NCBI RefSeq assembly: GCF_030403435.1
Contig: NZ_JAUEPH010000004.1
Coordinates: 62,001-126,000, forward strand
Origin: Algoriphagus sediminis
Lineage (GTDB): Bacteria; Bacteroidota; Bacteroidia; Cytophagales; Cyclobacteriaceae
DNA length: 64,000 nucleotides
Direction: 5' to 3'
Shown here: positions 20,101 through 28,460 of the stretch, piece after piece
How the letters are laid out: every line of letters begins with the position of its first letter
Position numbering within the stretch: position 1 is the stretch's first letter
Made by a program: the position numbers and the translations under genes
Notes under the pieces: generated by a model
Database searches by the model: none
Told to the model about the DNA's origin: nothing
What the model saw: the letters and a program-made list of their open reading frames with translations, nothing else

Positions 20101-21424
20101 TGAAGTACAGAGACCTTTAGCCACGGTGGTGATTGGCGGTATGCTTACCGCAACACTGCTGACCCTTTTCGTTTTGCCTGTTCTTTATTCCTGGACTGAA
20201 AAAGGAATGGGAAATAAGCCGAAAATAGTCATGGCTTCCCTTTTCATACTGTTTCTGGCTTCGGTTAATTCAGTAAATGCTCAAGAGGTACATTCCATTA
20301 GCATGGAGGAAGCTATCCAAAGAGCCTCTGAAGTTTATCCCTCTATTCAGGCTGCTGAATTAATGATAGAAAAACAGGAGAAACTTAAGAAAACCAGTCT
20401 TGATTTGGGTAATACAGGGATTTTTAATGCTGGTGAGGAAATAGGTGAAGAATTTAATGGGGTGAATACCATCATTGGATTTCAGCAGCAAAACATTGAC
20501 ATATTCTCTTCTCCTGCCCGTAAAAAGCGTTTTGAGGCTTACCAGAGACTGTCTGAGTCGAATAAAGAGCTGGTGATGCTAGATCTGAAGCGTAAGGTCA
20601 GAGAGGATTATGCCAATGCATTTATCGCCTTTCAAAAACTGAAACTTTTTGAAAAGATCGATTCTATTTATACAGCCTTTGAAAGAGCCGCCACCCTGAG
20701 GCTTGAGGTGGATGCCACATCCAGATTGGAGTATTTGGCAGCAGCTAATGAGGCGAGGCAGGTGAATGTTCAAAGAGGTCAGGCCGAATATGATTATTCT
20801 ATCTCTCTTCAAAATCTGAATCGATGGCTTCTATCCGATACCCTCTTTCAGGTAAAACCTGAGGATAGAGCATGGATGCAGCCTGTGAGCTCAGAAATTG
20901 ATTCTTTGGCCACACATCCAGAGATTTTGCTTGCTCAAAATCAGGTTCTGGCAAGGGAACAAGAAGTGAGTCTGGAAAAGGCCGGTTATTGGCCAAAACT
21001 CAATGCCATGTACGGAATTCAAAATGTAAATGGACGCAGTGGTTTTCATCAATATCAAGTAGGCCTGACCTTTCCTCTATTCTTTAATCAGCAAAAAGGA
21101 AATGTGCAGGCGGCTAAAGTTGAAACGGCCATTGCTCAGCAAAACCTCAGCGAAACCACTATTCAACTCAACAATCAATACGAAGTGGCTATGGCCAATT
21201 ACGAAAAATGGTTCAGAAGCTGGGAATATTATAAAGATCAAGCCATTCCAACTGCCGAAGAGCAGCTGCGAGGAGCGGCCCTCTCCTACCGTGAGGGAGC
21301 CATTGACTATGTGGCATTTCTCCAGAATTCAAATTCAGCTCTAGAGACTGAACTGAGAGGCTTAGAGTCTCTGGCTCTTTACCTACAGTCAAAATTTTAC
21401 CTCATGTACTTATTGAAAAAATAA
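17108..21424 (+). CDS. czcA: Heavy-metal RND efflux pump CzcA/CusA fused to a TolC/CzcC-type outer-membrane channel
   Basis: Residues 1 to about 1035 form a complete heavy-metal RND pump: TM1 at the N-terminus, FLLGNWRGG at the start of the TM2-6 cluster, the proton-relay segment GAIDFGIIVDGAVIIVEG, and a second TM cluster ending near FVLPVLYSW. Residues from about 1042 read as a signal peptide (MASLFILFLASVNSVNAQ) followed by a roughly 380-residue TolC/CzcC domain rich in coiled coil (EAIQRASEVYPSIQAAE). Pump and channel are thus in one frame. An internal ATG at 20231 starts the signal-like segment, so separate translation is also possible. The adaptor gene follows after 6 bases. Substrates are probably Zn, Co, Cd, Cu or Ag; the ion cannot be fixed from sequence. 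Confidence 0.92.
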   Translation: MIHGIISFSIRNKLIVMLFTIAIIIAGIWSISKVPIDAVPDITNNQVQVITQSLNLGTEEIEQYVSYPIEMAVSNLPGVLEIRSVSRFGLSVVTIVFEDDMGTYLPRQLVAEKLNELRDEIPENFGTPIMGPITTGLGEIYQYTLEVDSAFKDQYSLYDLRTIQDWIIKRQMSMIPGVIEINAFGGAVKQYEVAINPHQLNAMNISMDEVFQALQDNNANTGGAYIEYDYRANFIRGEGLVRNISDIENIVVKTINEVPIKVKDVAKVGFGNAVRYGAFTKNGEGEAVGGIVMMLKGENSNDVIKLVKERMIEIEASLPEGISIEGFLDRTELIKSTTSTVTTNLTEGALIVIFVLVFLLGNWRGGLIVASTIPISLLFAFILMNVFDVWANLMSLGAIDFGIIVDGAVIIVEGTVFLLYQKVLNKEKIDASVRDETAEKASKEMMRSAFFGQLIILIVFLPILALQGIEGKMFQPMALTFIFAMIGVIILCFTYVPMMSAWFLRAGGKSNSWGDRFVHWLENKYEYGLRSVMNFGVWIVSTAVILLVLAYITFSSMGGEFIPRLDEGDIAFHDIMRPGTAMSESVKITSEVEKVLLEEFPEVKQVLSKVGVADLPTDIMPMDLADCYIILKPKDEWVTADSKEELIQKMKARLLQIPGINYEFTQPIEMRFNELMTGIRQDVAVKIFGEDLDLLASKAREVSNLISNVEGVGDIHVEATEGQPQISIQYDRNKLAFYGLNISDLNTLVSSALAGRKAGTVFEGEKKFDLVIRLDDRFKSDLSDVKNLQATLPSGKNVPLSEIADVAYRPGPMQISRDNTHRRTYVGINVRGRDVKSLIEEIRGVLDENLDLPPGYYIQYGGAFENLERATQRLQIVVPISLGLIFLLVFLALRSLKQTIMIYVAIPLAAIGGVFSLWLRDMPFSISAGIGFIVLFGIAVLNGLVLINGWNDLKENTDLPLKDRIIQGARRRIRPILLTASTDILGFMPMALSSSAGAEVQRPLATVVIGGMLTATLLTLFVLPVLYSWTEKGMGNKPKIVMASLFILFLASVNSVNAQEVHSISMEEAIQRASEVYPSIQAAELMIEKQEKLKKTSLDLGNTGIFNAGEEIGEEFNGVNTIIGFQQQNIDIFSSPARKKRFEAYQRLSESNKELVMLDLKRKVREDYANAFIAFQKLKLFEKIDSIYTAFERAATLRLEVDATSRLEYLAAANEARQVNVQRGQAEYDYSISLQNLNRWLLSDTLFQVKPEDRAWMQPVSSEIDSLATHPEILLAQNQVLAREQEVSLEKAGYWPKLNAMYGIQNVNGRSGFHQYQVGLTFPLFFNQQKGNVQAAKVETAIAQQNLSETTIQLNNQYEVAMANYEKWFRSWEYYKDQAIPTAEEQLRGAALSYREGAIDYVAFLQNSNSALETELRGLESLALYLQSKFYLMYLLKK

Positions 21425-21430
21425 CCCGAT

Positions 21431-22609
21431 ATGAAGACGATATATCAATTTTATACACTGGCTTTTTTATTCTTTCTGGCTTTGGGCTGTCAGCCCAAAG
21501 TTGAAAATGAGGTCTCAATGGAAGAAGAACATGGACATGCTGAGGAAGTTCACCTTTCTCTTCAGCAATTCCAATCTCTGGGTCTGGAGGTGGATTCCCT
21601 GCAAAAAAGACCTATGCAGGGTTTTGTGGAGACCAATGGTCAATTGACCCTTCCACCTCAAAGTCAGGCGGCGGTGACATCCATAGTCGGAGCCAACATC
21701 AGCTCAGTAGAAGTCATAGAAGGAAATAAAGTGAACAAAGGTCAAATACTGGCTTATATGTTTCATCCAAACCTGATCGAACTTCAAACAACGTATTTAA
21801 ACCAGGTTAATGAATTAGAATTCGCTGAGCAAGACTATCAGAGACAGGAAAGGCTTTACAATGAATCCGTGTCTTCAGGCCGTGATTTTCAGCGGGTAAA
21901 AGCCAATTATCTTACCCTTCAGGGTTCAGTTAAAGGGCTGGAAGAACAACTGAAATTGCTTTCGATTTCACTAGACAAGGTGAAAGCCGGTGAGATTTCT
22001 GGGAATGTACCTTTGAGATCTCCTATTGCTGGTTATGTACAGCATATAGGAGTACGCACGGGGCAGTATGTAGCTCCTGAAGAAGTACTATTTGAAATCA
22101 TCCAAAACGATCACATTCATGCTCATTTCAAGGTTTTTGAGAGTGACATTCAAAAAATTAAAGAAGGGCAGACGGTACAGTTTATTGTAGAGTCTAATCC
22201 AGACATTATGCATGAGGCGACTATTTTTTCAGTAGGTAAGATGTTTGAAAATGATACTAAGGCAGTGAATATTCATGCCGAGCTTGAAAATGAGGATGGC
22301 TCCCTCCTGCCAGGGATGTATGCACGAGGGCAGATCCTGTTTGATGCAGAAACTTCTTTTGCCTTGCCAAAGGATGCTGTGGCAATGGATGGTAATCGGT
22401 ATTATATTTTTAAGGCCGAACAAGTTGAAGGGAATGGAGAAATGGAGTGGAATCTTACCCCGATGGAAGTCAGTATAGGAGTGGAAAATAGCGGCTGGTT
22501 AGAAATCAAGCTTCACAATCCTGTTTCGCCAGATGCTCAATTCGCTACAAACAATGCCTATTACCTAATTTCAGAGCTAATGAAAGAAGAAGCTGGGCAC
22601 GATCATTGA
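21431..22609 (+). CDS. czcB: Periplasmic adaptor (membrane fusion protein) of the RND metal efflux system, lipoprotein
   Basis: A lipoprotein signal ends at FFLALGC (Cys20). A short His-containing segment (EEEHGHAEEVH) follows, then the HlyD/CusB layout: barrel-sandwich strand (AAVTSIVGANISSVEV), alpha hairpin (about 115-185), second lipoyl half (LRSPIAGYVQHIGVRTG) and beta-barrel domains. The protein ends in AGHDH. It links the inner-membrane pump to the outer-membrane channel in the periplasm. It starts 6 bases after czcA and is clearly co-transcribed. Confidence 0.92.
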   Translation: MKTIYQFYTLAFLFFLALGCQPKVENEVSMEEEHGHAEEVHLSLQQFQSLGLEVDSLQKRPMQGFVETNGQLTLPPQSQAAVTSIVGANISSVEVIEGNKVNKGQILAYMFHPNLIELQTTYLNQVNELEFAEQDYQRQERLYNESVSSGRDFQRVKANYLTLQGSVKGLEEQLKLLSISLDKVKAGEISGNVPLRSPIAGYVQHIGVRTGQYVAPEEVLFEIIQNDHIHAHFKVFESDIQKIKEGQTVQFIVESNPDIMHEATIFSVGKMFENDTKAVNIHAELENEDGSLLPGMYARGQILFDAETSFALPKDAVAMDGNRYYIFKAEQVEGNGEMEWNLTPMEVSIGVENSGWLEIKLHNPVSPDAQFATNNAYYLISELMKEEAGHDH

Positions 22610-22646
22610 TTTCCAGCTGTGGTATTTCTGTTGGTGGACAGACTTA

Positions 22647-23564
22647 TTAAACCTTGTTTAACAAGGGCATGGGGTTAAAGGCCACCACCTTTTTCCCTTT
22701 TTCCGTAAACATCACATCAATTCTACCCAGATTGATTCCAGCCCAACCTACTTGGTTAATAGTGGTAGTGAACCCTTCAGAATTGGTCAGAAGCAGAGGC
22801 TCTTCCATAAAAGTATGGGTATGTCCACCAAGGATCACATCAATTTCACTGACCTCTTTTGCTAGTATTAAGTCCGATGGTTTTCGGGAGTCTCCATAAT
22901 CATAACCTAAATGTGAAAGGCATACAATCAAGTCACAACCTTGCTTCTGGAGCTCCTGGACCATTTCCTTTGCTGTCGCAATGGGATCAATATAGAGAGT
23001 TCCATCATACATTCTCGAGTTCACCAATCCTTCCAGTTCTATTCCAAGACCAAACACGCCAATTTTTATTTCTCCCCTTTCAAAGATTTTGAAGGGTTTA
23101 ACTTTACCAGAAAGGGTATTTCTCGAGAAGTCATAATTGGCAATCAAATGAGGGAAGTTCGCGAACTGCATAGCATGTTCCAATCCCCCTATTCCATTGT
23201 CAAATTCATGATTCCCGACTGTGGTGGCATCATAACCCATTTCACTCATCAGTTTCAGCTCGAGTTCACCTCCAAATAAATTAAAATAGGGAGTTCCCTG
23301 AAACACATCACCTGAATCCAAAAGCATTACATTGGCTTCCTGAAACCGAATTTTATTCACAATACTTGCCCGGGCTGCCATTCCTCCAAGTCCTTGGTAC
23401 CTCCCCTCTTCGAAAGGCTCGATATAGGAATGCATATCATTGGTATGAAGAATGGTTAGTTTTTTGCCATGAAGACTTGGTCTGCAAGAAGAAAATATGA
23501 ATGGGGAGAATGCCATCGAGGCAGTAGCACTCAAAGAACGAAGTAAAAACTGTCTTCTTTTCAT
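22647..23564 (-). CDS. 5'-nucleotidase/metallophosphatase catalytic domain protein, Tat-type signal
   Basis: The N-terminus MKRRQFLLRSLSATASMAF has a twin-arginine-like signal, followed by a metallophosphoesterase domain: HTNDMHSYIEP, DSGDVFQGTPY, GNHEFDNG, CLSHLGYD and GGHTHTFME. This corresponds to the N-terminal half of UshA-type 5'-nucleotidases. The substrate-binding C-terminal half is encoded by the gene just upstream, whose stop overlaps this start by one base (TGATG). The pair should form one periplasmic enzyme that removes phosphate from nucleotides. Confidence 0.9.
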   Translation of the reverse strand: MKRRQFLLRSLSATASMAFSPFIFSSCRPSLHGKKLTILHTNDMHSYIEPFEEGRYQGLGGMAARASIVNKIRFQEANVMLLDSGDVFQGTPYFNLFGGELELKLMSEMGYDATTVGNHEFDNGIGGLEHAMQFANFPHLIANYDFSRNTLSGKVKPFKIFERGEIKIGVFGLGIELEGLVNSRMYDGTLYIDPIATAKEMVQELQKQGCDLIVCLSHLGYDYGDSRKPSDLILAKEVSEIDVILGGHTHTFMEEPLLLTNSEGFTTTINQVGWAGINLGRIDVMFTEKGKKVVAFNPMPLLNKV

Positions 23565-24361
23565 CAGTCGATAACCTTAATTGAATTGGCTATTTTGGTG
23601 TTTATTTTTTCTCCTCTGGCCGTTAGTTCTCTTATTTCAGAAAGTATCATATCTCTAAGAAGGATAGGTTTTATGTCTAGCCTTTTCAGGGGCTGCAACA
23701 TTTCAAAACCACTTCCTCCATTTGCCTGATAATCACTTACTGATAAGATATAAGTTCTGTCTGATTCGATTTCTTTGCCATCCACTTGAATGTTAAGAAT
23801 TTCAGCACCAGAAACATCGAAACTTACGGGCCAAATCATACTACTATTTCTATTCCCCACAAACTTTATGATCTCTAAGAGTTTATCTCCAGGAACTTCA
23901 AGTAAAAGCATTTCATTCTCAAAAGGCATTACCTGGAAGACTTCTCCAACGGTGACAGGACCTTCATTTATGGGAGCTCGCAAACCCCCATGATGATTCA
24001 TAAGCGCTACATCGACAATTGTATTATACTGGGCACTTGATTGCTTGTGAAGCAATTCTGTGACAAAGGTTCCCAAGGTGGATTCATATCTCCCTTCAGT
24101 TGTCAGGTCCTTGGCACTGTATCCAATAACCTCATCCATGATCGAATCCAGTTTCGTCTTGTAAGGATTAATTATAGCCTCAATTTCTTCTGATTTCTTG
24201 ATTTCAGAAGTAATCTCCACAGGCGCCCATGAATAGGAAAGTTCGTATTTCTTTTGTTCTGAACAGGAAACCAGAAAGACACAAAAGAACCCTAAACCTA
24301 CAAGGAAAGCTGTTGTTGGGGATTGAAGAATGAAATTTTCTTTATCTATAACCTTGTTCAT
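23564..24361 (-). CDS. 5'-nucleotidase C-terminal (substrate-binding) domain lipoprotein
   Basis: A lipoprotein signal ends at VFLVSC (Cys33). The rest matches the 5'-nucleotidase C-terminal domain: VDVALMNHHGGLRAPI, GEVFQVMPFENEMLLLEVPG and LSVSDYQANGGSGF. No catalytic metallophosphoesterase motifs are present. It stands before, not after, the catalytic-domain gene, so the domain order of the classical enzyme is reversed at gene level. It lies 13 bases after the purple-acid-phosphatase-like gene and is part of a three-gene phosphate-scavenging operon. Confidence 0.9.
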   Translation of the reverse strand: MNKVIDKENFILQSPTTAFLVGLGFFCVFLVSCSEQKKYELSYSWAPVEITSEIKKSEEIEAIINPYKTKLDSIMDEVIGYSAKDLTTEGRYESTLGTFVTELLHKQSSAQYNTIVDVALMNHHGGLRAPINEGPVTVGEVFQVMPFENEMLLLEVPGDKLLEIIKFVGNRNSSMIWPVSFDVSGAEILNIQVDGKEIESDRTYILSVSDYQANGGSGFEMLQPLKRLDIKPILLRDMILSEIRELTARGEKINTKIANSIKVID

Positions 24362-24374
24362 TTGGCCGGAGGAG

Positions 24375-25961
24375 TTACAAATTCTCTTCTTTCAGAATTT
24401 TTCCATCGAATGAAACGTCCAAAACTTTTCTTTGGGTTTCATTTTGCAAAAGCACCTTATAGCCATGAAGTTCTTCATCGTCCATAATCATCACTCGTGC
24501 GATTTCGAAATCAGAGTACTTTTCAGCAATCTCTTTCTCTATTTCCGCGGGTAATTGATCCTCATAAGCAATTGTGTTATCAAATCTCCTTGGCTCCAAA
24601 GCATAAGCACGTTTTTCTATGAATCGGTTTGGCTTTCCATCTGGCTGCTTGATTAAATCAAAAGCATCATAAAGCTCCCCTGCCGCAGTGAATGACTGAT
24701 AGGAAAGGCTATCTCCATTCACATCGATTACCTGCACGAGTTGAGTATTTTCAGCCGCACGATCTCTTTCGGCATCCCAGCCTTCCCAGGCATTTGGGCG
24801 AAGTGGATACATCTTGCCCCCACTTACCGAAACGACATAAACAGTACCAGTATAATCACGCTTGTTCAATCCATCGAGGATATTCTCCTCCCCCTCAGCA
24901 ATAACAGGTTCGACCCGTCCCCTGGCATAAGCATGATCATGCCCTTGAAGGGCTAAATCAACTTTGTATTTATCAAAAATGGGTTTCCATAAATCTCTCA
25001 GCTCCTTATTATCTCTTCCAGCAGATGCAGAAAATAGAGGATAATGATAGGTGACAACGGTCCATTTATTTGGATTATTCGAAAGCACTTTTTCAAGCCA
25101 AACAGCCTGTTCCTCCTGTTTTCTGAGACTATTCAAAGCAACGATTCTCATCCCCTGGTGATCGATGTAATAGTTAGTTTCTTCTAAACCTTCTACCCCA
25201 TTCTCAGGAAGCGTAAACTGCGGATTCCATTGAACAGACAGCTCCCGCTCTCCATTTTCATTCGAAGTAGATCCGTACTCATGATTTCCAGGAACATTTA
25301 TAGATGGTACCATACTATGAATAAAACCTCCTGCCGAATACCATTCATGCCACTGTCGTTCACTGTGAGCATTATTGATCATATCTCCTGCATGGATTAT
25401 GAAACTGGCATCAGGTCCCCTTCTATATCCTTCCCTGATAAGTCTTGACCATAGTTCAAGAATATAATTTTGGGCGTCGCCCACATATAAAAATGAGAAT
25501 GGTGCCTCTTCTACAGCAGCGGTTTTGAACTGAATCCACTCGCTCCAAATCTTCCCGTCTCCGACCCGATAGGCATAAAGAGTAGCAGGCTTAAGGCCTT
25601 TAAAAGTAACCGAGTGATATTTAGAGATTACCTGAGCATCTAATACCTCAGAGGCATCCAATATTTCTGTTTTAGCTTCGAAGGTCTCTGCTGTCCTCCA
25701 AAATTTAGGAGCACCTGTTGCGATAGCAATTTCCGCATAGCTGGTGCCTACTTCAAGTGAGGTTCTCCATGTCACGCTTGCGGTGGTAGCCGCATCCTGA
25801 CCGAAATTCAGTATGATATGGTCTGGATGAAGCCCTGGCCTACTCCAGTTTTTGGCAAATTCAGGCACCTTATAGGCTCTTTGCTGCGCATGAATTAGCG
25901 TTGAATAGCCAAATATTGCGGTGAACATTATAGCCTTGATGAAAATTCTAATTTTAGGCAT
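24375..25961 (-). CDS. Secreted purple acid phosphatase-like metallophosphoesterase
   Basis: The Met at 25961 gives a normal signal peptide (ending YSTLIHAQ); an upstream Met at 26015 would add 18 residues. An N-terminal fibronectin-like domain (SVTWRTS... YAYRVGDG) precedes the metallophosphoesterase core: YVGDAQ, IHAGDMINN, VPGNHEYG, VTYHYPLFS and LQGHDHAYARG. This is the layout of purple acid phosphatases. A unique segment of about 100 residues closes the protein. As first gene of the operon with the split 5'-nucleotidase, it probably helps release inorganic phosphate outside the inner membrane. No Pho-box-like repeat was evident upstream. Confidence 0.88.
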   Translation of the reverse strand: MPKIRIFIKAIMFTAIFGYSTLIHAQQRAYKVPEFAKNWSRPGLHPDHIILNFGQDAATTASVTWRTSLEVGTSYAEIAIATGAPKFWRTAETFEAKTEILDASEVLDAQVISKYHSVTFKGLKPATLYAYRVGDGKIWSEWIQFKTAAVEEAPFSFLYVGDAQNYILELWSRLIREGYRRGPDASFIIHAGDMINNAHSERQWHEWYSAGGFIHSMVPSINVPGNHEYGSTSNENGERELSVQWNPQFTLPENGVEGLEETNYYIDHQGMRIVALNSLRKQEEQAVWLEKVLSNNPNKWTVVTYHYPLFSASAGRDNKELRDLWKPIFDKYKVDLALQGHDHAYARGRVEPVIAEGEENILDGLNKRDYTGTVYVVSVSGGKMYPLRPNAWEGWDAERDRAAENTQLVQVIDVNGDSLSYQSFTAAGELYDAFDLIKQPDGKPNRFIEKRAYALEPRRFDNTIAYEDQLPAEIEKEIAEKYSDFEIARVMIMDDEELHGYKVLLQNETQRKVLDVSFDGKILKEENL

Positions 25962-26182
25962 ACGTAAAATTTTGGTGAATTTAAGGGTAATCCAAAGGTA
26001 TTTCCAGGTCTTCATTTTATGAAATGATTATTTCTGATGGCCTTTAGTTTCTAGTTTGGTATTTTCATTTGTGATCTGAGCTTTACTTTGGATTAATTTG
26101 ATTTCTTTGTTTAACATCCCGTAAAAGCACAATATTAAAGTTACTCATTCAAGATTTTTAAATAGGCTTTTGGCCTATATTT

Positions 26183-26199
26183 ATGCAACAAAATTGCAT
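26183..26199. promoter_or_regulatory. Palindrome ATGCAA-N5-TTGCAT (possible Fur-family operator)
   Basis: A perfect 6-5-6 inverted repeat ends 12 bases before the ATG of the cytochrome/rhodanese fusion gene. The same core occurs at 54632-54658 and, with one mismatch, at 34199-34215. It could act on the fusion gene or on the divergent phosphatase operon. Confidence 0.5.
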
Positions 26200-26211
26200 T
26201 TAAATTACCTC

Positions 26212-28245
26212 ATGGATAAAATTTTAAGAAACCCAACTGTCACATCACTACTTTTCGTTTTGATAGTTTTGAGCTTGTCATGTGAAAGAATTGAGAAGCC
26301 TAAGCCGTTTTTGACAGGTCAGGGTATTGGATTGAGTCAGACGACACTTTTGGTTGAAGATATTGAGCAAGCAAAGCAATATTTTGTAGATACGCTCGGC
26401 TTCAATATTTACAGAGGAATTACAGATGGTGCCTTTGACGGAACTCTTTCAAGTTCCATAATTCTAGGGGATATGACTGTTTTTGAGTTATTGTCTGCCA
26501 ATGATGCCTTAAGCCAGGATAGCATTGTTGATTTCCTCTCTTCAGATGCTGAGATCAAAAATGGTGTTAGACTCTTTTCGCTTTCTACTTCCTCTATTGA
26601 TTCGACCTACATGACTTTAAATAAAGTCGGATTAAAAACAGATTCAGTTCAGTCTTACAGAACTTCAGGAGAAGAGGTCAAAGGATGGTCTTGGGACAAT
26701 GGAAATGACCAGAGAAAGAGTTTGGATTTCAATTCAGCAAACCCACCGCGCCTATTGCCAAGATTTATAGAGAGTATTGATTATGGTTATGCAGATGTGC
26801 AAAAGGATTGGAATACCTATTACATTTTTCGACGAATGTACAATACACACCCAAATGGTGTAGTAGGGATTTCAGGGATCAAAATTGCTGTTCAGAACCC
26901 AAAGGAAGTATCAGCCAAATACGAATCAATGGGATTAACCCCAGACTCAAAAAGCGATTCCAGTATTTCTTTTCCGGTCTTCAGGCATCAGAAAATTTAT
27001 TTGGAATCAGCCTTATTCAATTCTGATCTAGGCGAACTTGTCATGGATAATGGTGAAGGCGTCTATGCCGTACAATTCGATGTGGAGAACCTGGATTCCA
27101 CTTATCATTATTTTCAGTCGAAACTCCCCGAAGAGGCTATGGATAAAATGACTGATCGTCTGATAATTTCTTCTGAATTTGCTTACGGCATGCAATTAGA
27201 GTTCGTACAGGAACCTCAAGAGCAGGCTATCCTTGCCAGGAAGCTAAGTCCTTTGGCTGACCTTGATACCTTGGCAATAGAACATGCTTCCCAACTTTAT
27301 GTAAAGTATTGTGCTCTATGTCATGGAGAAAACCGTGAAGGATATACTGCAGATAATGCCCCTTCGCTTCGCTCAAAATCTTTGCTCGGCACAAGCAAGG
27401 GCACCAATTTTATGAGGTATACCATTCAATTCGGTCGAGCCAATACCGCAATGGGTGGTTACTACGATTCCCATGGAGGGCCTCTTGAATATATTGAGAT
27501 CGAACTTCTTTTAGAATACCTAAACCAAATGGCTGGAGTGAAAGAGAGGATAGAGCTTTCCAGAGAGCCTGTCATGGGTAATATTGAAAATGGTTCTATC
27601 CTGTATTCTCAACACTGTGCTGCCTGTCATGGAAACAAAGGGGAAGGAATCTCCGCTCCTGCCCTAGCTAATCCAATGCTACTCGCTACTGCTACTGATC
27701 ATTTTCTCAGATATGCTATTGCTGAAGGTCGCGATGGAACTCCTATGATGGCCTTCAAGGACAGTTTAAAAAGTAATGAAATTGATGATCTAACGACTTT
27801 TTTGAGAAGTAGAGCCTCTGGTTGGGATATACCTATGCCAGAAAGTGTGACCGTGCCTACTGCAGAGCAGTTGATCCTTAACCCTGAAAATGAAGCGCCG
27901 GATTTTGAGTTGCGTGAAGGAAAGTTTGTGGCCGCTGAACAGGTGAACAGAGCTTTGGAAGAAGGAAAGCGGATGATCATTCTCGATGCCAGATCTGAGG
28001 TAGCTTGGAGGCAAATGCATATTCCAGGTGCTGCCCCGGTTCCATACTATGCAGAACCTGATGAATTTATCCATGATATCCCGAATGATGGAACTCAAAT
28101 CGTCATTTATTGTGCCTGTCCACATGCAGCATCAGAGCGTGTGCTAAATACGCTGAGACGTTATGGATATGAAAACACAGCAATAATTGACGAAGGGATT
28201 TTGGTGTGGGCACAAATGGGCTTCCCTGTGCAAAGTGGAAGCTAA
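26212..28245 (+). CDS. Lipoprotein fusing VOC domains, di-haem cytochrome c and rhodanese
   Basis: The ATG at 26212 was chosen because it gives a lipoprotein signal (VLSLSC, Cys24). Residues about 40-330 contain two glyoxalase/VOC-like modules (TLLVEDIEQAKQYF...LGF and GIKIAVQNPKEVSAKY...MGL). Two cytochrome c domains follow, with haem motifs CALCH (Cys367-His371) and CAACH (Cys469-His473). The C-terminal domain is rhodanese-like (IILDARSEVAWRQMHIPGA, then IYCACPHAA with Cys634 as likely catalytic residue). The protein would sit on the outside of a membrane, combine a sulfur-transfer site with electron transfer, and possibly bind a small substrate in the VOC part. It is a single gene. The individual domain calls are firm; the joint function is inference. 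Confidence 0.85.
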   Translation: MDKILRNPTVTSLLFVLIVLSLSCERIEKPKPFLTGQGIGLSQTTLLVEDIEQAKQYFVDTLGFNIYRGITDGAFDGTLSSSIILGDMTVFELLSANDALSQDSIVDFLSSDAEIKNGVRLFSLSTSSIDSTYMTLNKVGLKTDSVQSYRTSGEEVKGWSWDNGNDQRKSLDFNSANPPRLLPRFIESIDYGYADVQKDWNTYYIFRRMYNTHPNGVVGISGIKIAVQNPKEVSAKYESMGLTPDSKSDSSISFPVFRHQKIYLESALFNSDLGELVMDNGEGVYAVQFDVENLDSTYHYFQSKLPEEAMDKMTDRLIISSEFAYGMQLEFVQEPQEQAILARKLSPLADLDTLAIEHASQLYVKYCALCHGENREGYTADNAPSLRSKSLLGTSKGTNFMRYTIQFGRANTAMGGYYDSHGGPLEYIEIELLLEYLNQMAGVKERIELSREPVMGNIENGSILYSQHCAACHGNKGEGISAPALANPMLLATATDHFLRYAIAEGRDGTPMMAFKDSLKSNEIDDLTTFLRSRASGWDIPMPESVTVPTAEQLILNPENEAPDFELREGKFVAAEQVNRALEEGKRMIILDARSEVAWRQMHIPGAAPVPYYAEPDEFIHDIPNDGTQIVIYCACPHAASERVLNTLRRYGYENTAIIDEGILVWAQMGFPVQSGS

Positions 28246-28253
28246 ATTTTTTT

Positions 28254-28400
28254 AGTTAGGGTTTAGAAGTTTGAGTTAGAATGTGGGATTACCGAACAAA
28301 GTGAATAAGAATCTGGTGTTAGCTGGTTGGTGAATTGATAAGTCAGTAAAAAAGAACTGCCAAGCGAAAACTGTCGACTGACAACCGATCGACTAGTAAG
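28254..28400 (+). repeat. Low-complexity dispersed intergenic repeat, copy C
   Basis: The spacer has GGTTTAGAAGTTTGAG-type units followed by degenerate GAAT units and a run of GTCGACTGACAACCG-type decamers, matching the order of units at 2480-2612 and 31200-31460 but more decayed. No reading frame was found. Confidence 0.5.
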
Positions 28401-28460
28401 GAAAAACACCAATGATTATATTCAGGTTATTAAACAGACAGGCCATCATCTTCTCCATTT

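Noticed and set aside
22652..22666. Perfect CCTTGTT-T-AACAAGG palindrome
   Set aside because: It lies in the last codons of the metallophosphatase gene and has no T tract on either side, so a terminator role for czcB is not supported.
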